From NCBI GenBank assembly GCA_903890265.1, contig CAITAM010000463.1, forward strand, positions 1-13,859: a stretch of DNA of 13,859 nucleotides, in the 5' to 3' direction. The notes under the pieces are model-generated. The model searched no databases. It saw only the letters and a list, made by a program, of their open reading frames with translations, and was not told the origin of the DNA. Positions 13,174 to 13,859 of this stretch are shown one piece after another. The DNA comes from an uncultured Pseudomonadota bacterium. GTDB lineage: Bacteria; Pseudomonadota; Gammaproteobacteria; Steroidobacterales; Steroidobacteraceae. Made by a program: the position numbers and the translations under genes. How positions within the stretch are numbered: position 1 is the stretch's first letter; the number at the start of each line of letters is the position of its first letter.

Positions 13174-13844
13174 CCTTCTCGATCGTCGCGCGCTCGGCCG
13201 ACCGGCAGAGCTTTGGTGTGGCGATTGCCTCGTCGTCGCCCGCGGTGGCCGCACGGTGCGCGCACGGCAGGGCCGGGGCCGGGGCGGTAGCGACACAGAA
13301 CATCACGGACCCCCGCCTAGGCCCGCTCACGCTGGACGCTCTTGCGCGTGGGATGGGTTCGGCAGCCGCCATTGCCTCGGCGCTGTCGACGACCCCGCAC
13401 GGCGCCTTCCGCCAGCTGCTGTCGATCGGCCGGGACGGCCCGCCCGCGATTCATTCCGGGTCGCATGCACTCGGCATTGTCGGTGAAGCCATCGGGGACG
13501 ATGCCGCCAGCGCCGGCAATTTGCTTGCGCGCGCCGACGTGCCGGCGACCATGCTCGAGGCATTCGCCGCGGCAGAGGGCTCGCTGGCGCGCCGGCTGCT
13601 GACGGCCATGAAGGCGGGCCTTGCGCGCGGCGGCGAGGCGGGACCCGTGCATTCGGCGGGCCTGCTCGTCGTCCGCGACGTGGCCTGGCCGATCGTCGAC
13701 CTGCGGGTCGATTGGTCGGAGGGCGACCCGATCGCTCAGCTCGCGGAGGCCTATCGTGTCTACGAGCCACAAGTAGAAGACTACGTGCGACGGGCGCTCG
13801 AGCCGTCGGCGGCGCCGAGCTTCGGCGTCCCCGGGGACCTTTAG
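13170..13844 (+). CDS. DUF1028 family protein, putative Ntn-type hydrolase
   Basis: 224 residues, complete, ending in TAG 15 bases before the window edge. It starts with GTG overlapping the RidA stop by 4 bp. The N-terminus MTFSIVAR puts Thr2 at the end once Met is removed, as needed for an N-terminal nucleophile; DUF1028 proteins adopt an Ntn-hydrolase-like fold as far as I recall, though no reaction is established. Other conserved-looking parts are SFGVAIASSSPAV (14-26), GAVATQNITDPRLG (38-51), HSGSHALGIVGEAIG (95-109), and GGEAGPVHSAGLLVV (154-168) followed by DLRVDW (177-182). No signal peptide or membrane segment, so cytoplasmic. The tight link to RidA hints that its product or a co-product is an unstable imine or enamine (inference). 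Family assignment is good; function is open. Confidence 0.88.
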   Translation: MTFSIVARSADRQSFGVAIASSSPAVAARCAHGRAGAGAVATQNITDPRLGPLTLDALARGMGSAAAIASALSTTPHGAFRQLLSIGRDGPPAIHSGSHALGIVGEAIGDDAASAGNLLARADVPATMLEAFAAAEGSLARRLLTAMKAGLARGGEAGPVHSAGLLVVRDVAWPIVDLRVDWSEGDPIAQLAEAYRVYEPQVEDYVRRALEPSAAPSFGVPGDL

Positions 13845-13859
13845 CCGCGGGCGACGCCG

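Overview
The window looks like chromosomal DNA from a high-GC (by eye about two thirds G+C) Gram-negative bacterium, most likely a gammaproteobacterium. The reasons are the lipooligosaccharide core genes (kdtA/waaA, an lpxL/htrB-type acyltransferase, kdkA, an opsX-like heptosyltransferase), a TolC-family efflux gene, and a full-length two-domain glnE. I see no tRNA, rRNA, CRISPR array, insertion sequence or phage gene. Genus-level assignment is not possible from the sequence alone.

Region 1 (1-5554), envelope genes. The tail of a tolC-like gene overlaps by 4 bp an RhlG-like short-chain dehydrogenase (212-1000, +). This gene converges with kdtA/waaA (990-2279, -), with an 11-bp tail overlap. 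Divergent from kdtA is lpxL (2336-3331, +), which converges with the Kdo kinase gene kdkA (3316-4050, -), with a 16-bp tail overlap. kdkA is divergent, at only 9 bp, from an opsX-like GT9 heptosyltransferase (4060-5124, +). A DUF6165 gene follows (5151-5543, +). Together KdtA, KdkA, OpsX and LpxL cover Kdo transfer to lipid A, Kdo phosphorylation, addition of the first heptose to phospho-Kdo, and late acylation: a Haemophilus/Vibrio-type inner core with one phosphorylated Kdo (inference).

Region 2 (5555-9502, all minus strand). In transcription order: an unrecognised single-pass membrane protein (8753-9502), glnE, the bifunctional adenylyltransferase/adenylyl-removing enzyme of glutamine synthetase (5793-8669), and a 68-residue CHCC zinc-finger protein (5555-5761).

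Region 3 (9503-13859), a small nitrogen-compound module. It holds an ArgE/M20 deacetylase with complete metal ligands (9661-10806, +), a convergent NCS1 nucleobase-type permease (10884-12266, -), a 484-bp divergent control region, then a RidA-family protein (12751-13173, +) translationally coupled by a 4-bp GTGA overlap to a DUF1028 protein (13170-13844, +) that has a threonine at position 2. Permease, putative Ntn-type hydrolase, M20 amidohydrolase and enamine/imine deaminase together suggest uptake and degradation of an N-acyl, ureido or heterocyclic compound rather than arginine synthesis. This is the part most likely to hold undescribed biology, although its substrate cannot be read from the sequence.

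Smaller structures: a perfect 13-bp inverted repeat inside kdkA, a hairpin that contains both stop codons of two convergent genes, a 14-bp tandem repeat next to a GC-only hairpin between argE and the permease gene, and a possible leaderless start for lpxL.
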